A DNA stretch of 64,000 nt from Nyssa sinensis (taxonomy: Eukaryota; Streptophyta; Magnoliopsida; Cornales; Nyssaceae). The notes under the pieces were generated by a model. That model saw nothing but the letters and a program-made list of their open reading frames with translations. It was not told the DNA's origin and searched no databases. Position 1 is the first letter of the stretch; every line of letters begins with the position of its first letter. The stretch spans positions 15,150,515-15,214,514 of the forward strand of contig CM018038.1 in the NCBI GenBank assembly GCA_008638375.1, given 5' to 3'. Made by a program: the position numbers and the translations under genes. Positions 61,095-64,000 of the stretch are shown here, piece by piece.

Positions 61095-61290
61095 TGATGC
61101 CTTTCAAAGGCGCATAAAACTTAGACGTCTTTCAAAGGCGTCTAAATCTTATACGCCTTTAATTAATGCCAAATTTTTAGGTTAATTAAAGGCGTGTAAG
61201 ATTAAGACGCCTTTTAAAAACGTCTAAGATTAACATGCCTTTGGCAAAAAAAAATCCAAAGGCGTCTAAGAGTTGTACGCTTTTAAAAAA
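61095..61290. repeat. Cluster of GACGCC(T)n / (A)nGGCGTC inverted short repeats
   Basis: At least eight copies of GCCTTT or AAAGGCG-type motifs alternate in both orientations (for example ACGTCTTTCAAAGGCGTCTA at about 61122), forming potential hairpins. Similar subterminal arrays occur in plant CACTA-type transposons, but no CACTA terminus was found. Confidence 0.6.
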
Positions 61291-61371
61291 TGCATGGGTC
61301 CGAGAAATAAGTTGAAATATGCTTATCTCGGGTCAATAAATTTTGACAAGACCCGAGTCGGGTCAAAAATT

Positions 61372-61514
61372 CGAGGCTTTTGTTTTGGTTTGAAGATGAA
61401 AAGGTCATTTCAAATTCGGTGTTATCCTAACGGCACGTGACGGTGGCGGCCGTTTTTGCTACAAGTTGGTTTGTCTTTACTGCAGGGCTGTGGCCGTGTT
61501 CGAAATCCGAGCCC
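61372..61514 (+). repeat. Dispersed duplicate segment, copy 2
   Basis: Matches 59500-59655 with scattered substitutions and a small deletion (TGCTATATATCCTAACGG against TGTTATCCTAACGG). It follows directly after the GACGCC cluster, suggesting both may belong to one element. Confidence 0.8.
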
Positions 61515-62451
61515 GTTTTATTTTATTTTATTTTCTAAAATATATCTTAAAAATTATTTTAGTATAATTAATAATATTTTTTAACAGTATTAAGATAAAT
61601 GTTAACAATTTGACCATTTTGTATTAAAAAGTTTTTTTTGAACTTTTTTAGATAAAAAAAAATATATCATAAATTTTTTAGATTAAAAAAATTTATTTTA
61701 AAAACTTTTTAATATTTTTCTTTTATTTAATCTCATCAATATTTTTACACAATTTAACTAAACAAATACTAAATTCCAAACCTTGAACCTGGGTAGGAAA
61801 AAGGTGTGGAAGTGCATTTAGTTCCAAAATCAAATTTCTCAAATGTATGCAGATTTTTTTACTCTCTTTTCAAATTAATATTTTCAAGAAGCATTTCTTC
61901 AACAAACACTTTTATAACTACACCAAAACAAAAAATAATAATAAAAAAAAAACCTTAATTTATGAAGTCCTATTCAACAATGAATTCCTTCAAACTTAAA
62001 AGTCATTTAACCAAAAAAAAAATCAAATATGAGTTTAAAATATAAGATAAAAAAAAATAAATGTCAAAATTTTGATTCAAAAATTTGTGAGTTTAATAAT
62101 AATAATAAAAAAAAAAACTCTATCTATTTCTTTCTCATATTTCTCCTTAATTTGTGAAACATTAGACAATGATTTAGGGCTTATTAGACAATTTCAATGC
62201 CTATATGAGCATGATTAGACACCTTCATCTTAAATTGACTCTTTTCAAATGAAGGGACAACCATCAAATCACCATCAACTTTTTTTTGAAAAGTTCAATT
62301 ACCATCTTCAAGTGGTCACAATACAGTGAGACATTGATGGAAAAATATTTTCCTTCATATAAATAAAATTCATTTTTTATGGAATTTCTTGTCAACTCGA
62401 GACAATGTATTAAGACATAATCCTATTTATTAACATTCAATTAAGAAGAGA

Positions 62452-63096
62452 ATGTGGTCCATAAAGCTAATTACTGTACAAATCAAGTGATATACCATAA
62501 AAAAGCAGGCCAATCAGCATTTGACACGTATGACTACAAATCCAACTCACGCTCGGCTAACTCGGCTCACGCTCAGCCAATGGCTAAGCACTCGAACATT
62601 CAGAGCAGGATAAAAGGTCGGAAGTGGCCGAGCTTATGTCTCCAGAGCACATATATCCGGATAAGGATCTCAGAATTAATTACAGGATCCAGACCAACAC
62701 TCCAAACCTCGTCACCGCCTTAGCGGTTGCCGAGCAGGGAATAAGGAAGCAATCCTCAACACGAAAACAATCTTCAACAAAGAAACTACCATCTATGATT
62801 ATCTCTATGTAATACTCCACAAGGTAACTGCAATCTCCGATGATCAAATCCCTACATTTATGGCTCCGAATCCTAGTCAACTTAGGAAGGTCACGGTCTA
62901 TAAATTAAACCCTAAAGGTACGCTTTATTTTCATACTCATTCTTTGGCTTTCAATACAGTCTTTCAATTCCATTTACTTACTTAAGCATCGGAATGGCTA
63001 CCGCCGGAGCCAATCCAGTTGTCCTCTAAACATCTTTCTGAGTGTTCTACAGGTCACGGAGCCCATACTTATTGCGAGTCGAAAAGTGCAGCATCA
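62452..63096 (+). repeat. Probable 5' LTR of a Ty3/gypsy element running off the right edge
   Basis: The right boundary is set by the CA of GTGCAGCATCA just before a GGCGCC-type primer-binding site. The left boundary at TGTGGTCCATAAAGC is a guess from the shift from AT-rich to balanced sequence. No matching 3' LTR is in the window. Confidence 0.5.
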
Positions 63097-63118
63097 ATTT
63101 GGCGCCGTTTGTGGGAAC
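63097..63118 (+). other. Primer-binding site of the Ty3/gypsy element
   Basis: TTTGGCGCCGTTTGTGGGAA is of the TGGCGCC-GT type known from Athila/Tat-lineage gypsy elements and is complementary to a tRNA 3' end. It directly follows the presumed LTR end. Confidence 0.65.
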
Positions 63119-63173
63119 GACTAATCTCCAAGTGCTCTATTCACAAACTCATCTCTTTCCTCACCAGAAAACT

Positions 63174-64000
63174 ATGGCCCTAAATCTCCGACCGCGACAG
63201 AATACTCAGATTTCGCAAAGCTCTCAACGTCGGTCATTTGCTCCACGAGCAAAGAGGCCAATGGTTAATCCTATGCGATAAGAGATCGAATCAATCAAAC
63301 GACACAATGAACTGGTGTAGGAACAGTTGCTTGCCATCACCAGAACGCTGGCAAAGCTCACACAGAATCAAGGGACGAACCCTCCTAACCCACCGGTCAA
63401 CATTGCTGCGGGAACTCAACCCCCTGTTACCACGGAGAATGAAGAGCCTCATGAGCAAGCTCCAAATAACCAGCCCAGGCACCCCCAAGGTGTTGCCCGC
63501 GTTGGCAGAAATCCACAGCCGTCAGCAGCTCCAGGCTGGGGAACATCAGCCTTCGTCCCTGACGTCCATTACCGGAGCACTACTCGAGCCCCAACTCCAA
63601 GGGTTTTGGGAGCACATCCGGCACCACAGGAGCCTCATCCCCATGCAGCACCAATCCCTCCGGTTCGTAACCCTCCTCCGTCCGAGGGAAGTACTCAACC
63701 CTACTATCCTGAAGCCGAGGCTGTCAAGTAGGGTTCGCAAGATGTCAGACTCAGAGACCCGCGGAGGGTAGAGGAAATTGCCGAGTCTATGGACCGAACA
63801 ATTGCCTTGAGAGGACCTCGAACCCTCTAGAGCAAGATGAGTTGGCCAGGCTGCTCGGAAGACTGGCCACCTCATTCACTCGCGCCATCATATCAGAAGA
63901 AAGGCCCAGAAAGTTCATGGTGCCAAAGTTCACCCTGTACGATGGGTCTGGAGACCCAAGAGATCATCTCTCGCATTACCAGCATACAATGGCCCTCCGC
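63174..64000 (+). pseudogene. Ty3/gypsy (Tat-like) gag, partial and interrupted
   Basis: The frame begins MALNLRPRQNTQISQSSQRR at 63174 and stops at 63279; a proline-rich linker follows in 63327-63731. Near the edge, about 63880-64000, the translation includes ERPRKFMVPKFTLYDGSGDP then RDHLSHYQHTMAL, the conserved start of the gag core of Tat/Athila-lineage elements. At least two stops (63279 and 63729) and a frame change make it non-functional. It is cut by the window end. Confidence 0.7.

Larger units (their letters stand above)
57401..62450. other. AT-rich intergenic region
   Basis: This 5-kb stretch is dominated by A/T tracts and has no recognised gene. It contains an (AT)n run (59285-59310), the duplicated GC-richer segment listed separately (59500 and 61372), a cluster of GACGCC repeats (61095-61290), a CA run (60537-60553) and a purine-rich block (60680-60790). 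All open frames are short and without family resemblance. Confidence 0.6.

Overview
This is nuclear DNA from a flowering plant, most likely a eudicot. The coding exons are split by long AT-rich introns, the gene products match plant-specific families, and the spaces between genes are filled with plant-type retrotransposons, MITEs and microsatellites. No prokaryotic, organellar or viral gene block was seen. All exon structures were derived by hand from GT/AG junctions, reading-frame phase and family knowledge; no transcript evidence was available.

Four host genes can be reconstructed with open frames. (1) A HYL1/DRB1 double-stranded-RNA-binding protein, the microRNA-processing partner of DICER-LIKE1, lies on + at 649-10155 in 3 exons; the first codes only 8 residues and sits 4.5 kb upstream. 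(2) The alpha subunit of Rab geranylgeranyltransferase lies on + at 12087-20951 in 8 exons, 689 aa, with prenyltransferase repeats and C-terminal leucine-rich repeats. (3) A small intronless membrane-anchored TPR protein lies on - at 40927-41574. (4) A CTR1-like Raf-type MAP kinase kinase kinase lies on - at 44193-56822 in 15 exons, 1010 aa. It has an amplified N-terminal phospho-motif repeat and an unusual HWD instead of HRD in the catalytic loop.

Mobile DNA fills most of the rest. HYL1 intron 1 holds an ancient tandem duplication; a 1.6-kb Mutator-like element with 9-bp target duplications entered one copy and a 0.5-kb hAT-like MITE entered the other. A second copy of that MITE sits in the last intron of the kinase gene. 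The RGTA1 introns carry 5'-truncated LINE pieces. Between RGTA1 and the TPR gene (about 21-40.7 kb) lie two related 3.3-kb solo LTRs in opposite orientation. One of them is nested inside a complete but decayed Ty3/gypsy chromovirus (30485-40675, target duplication CTAAC). The right end (about 62.4-64.0 kb) enters another Ty3/gypsy element with a GGCGCC-type primer-binding site; it continues outside the window.

The four host genes are functionally unrelated (microRNA biogenesis, Rab prenylation, an uncharacterised TPR membrane protein, and Raf-like signalling), as is usual for plant gene neighbours. I found no convincing new multi-gene system. The most interesting points are the HWD substitution and five-fold repeat in the kinase, the tiny distant first exon of HYL1, and the nested insertion history that can be read from duplicated empty sites.
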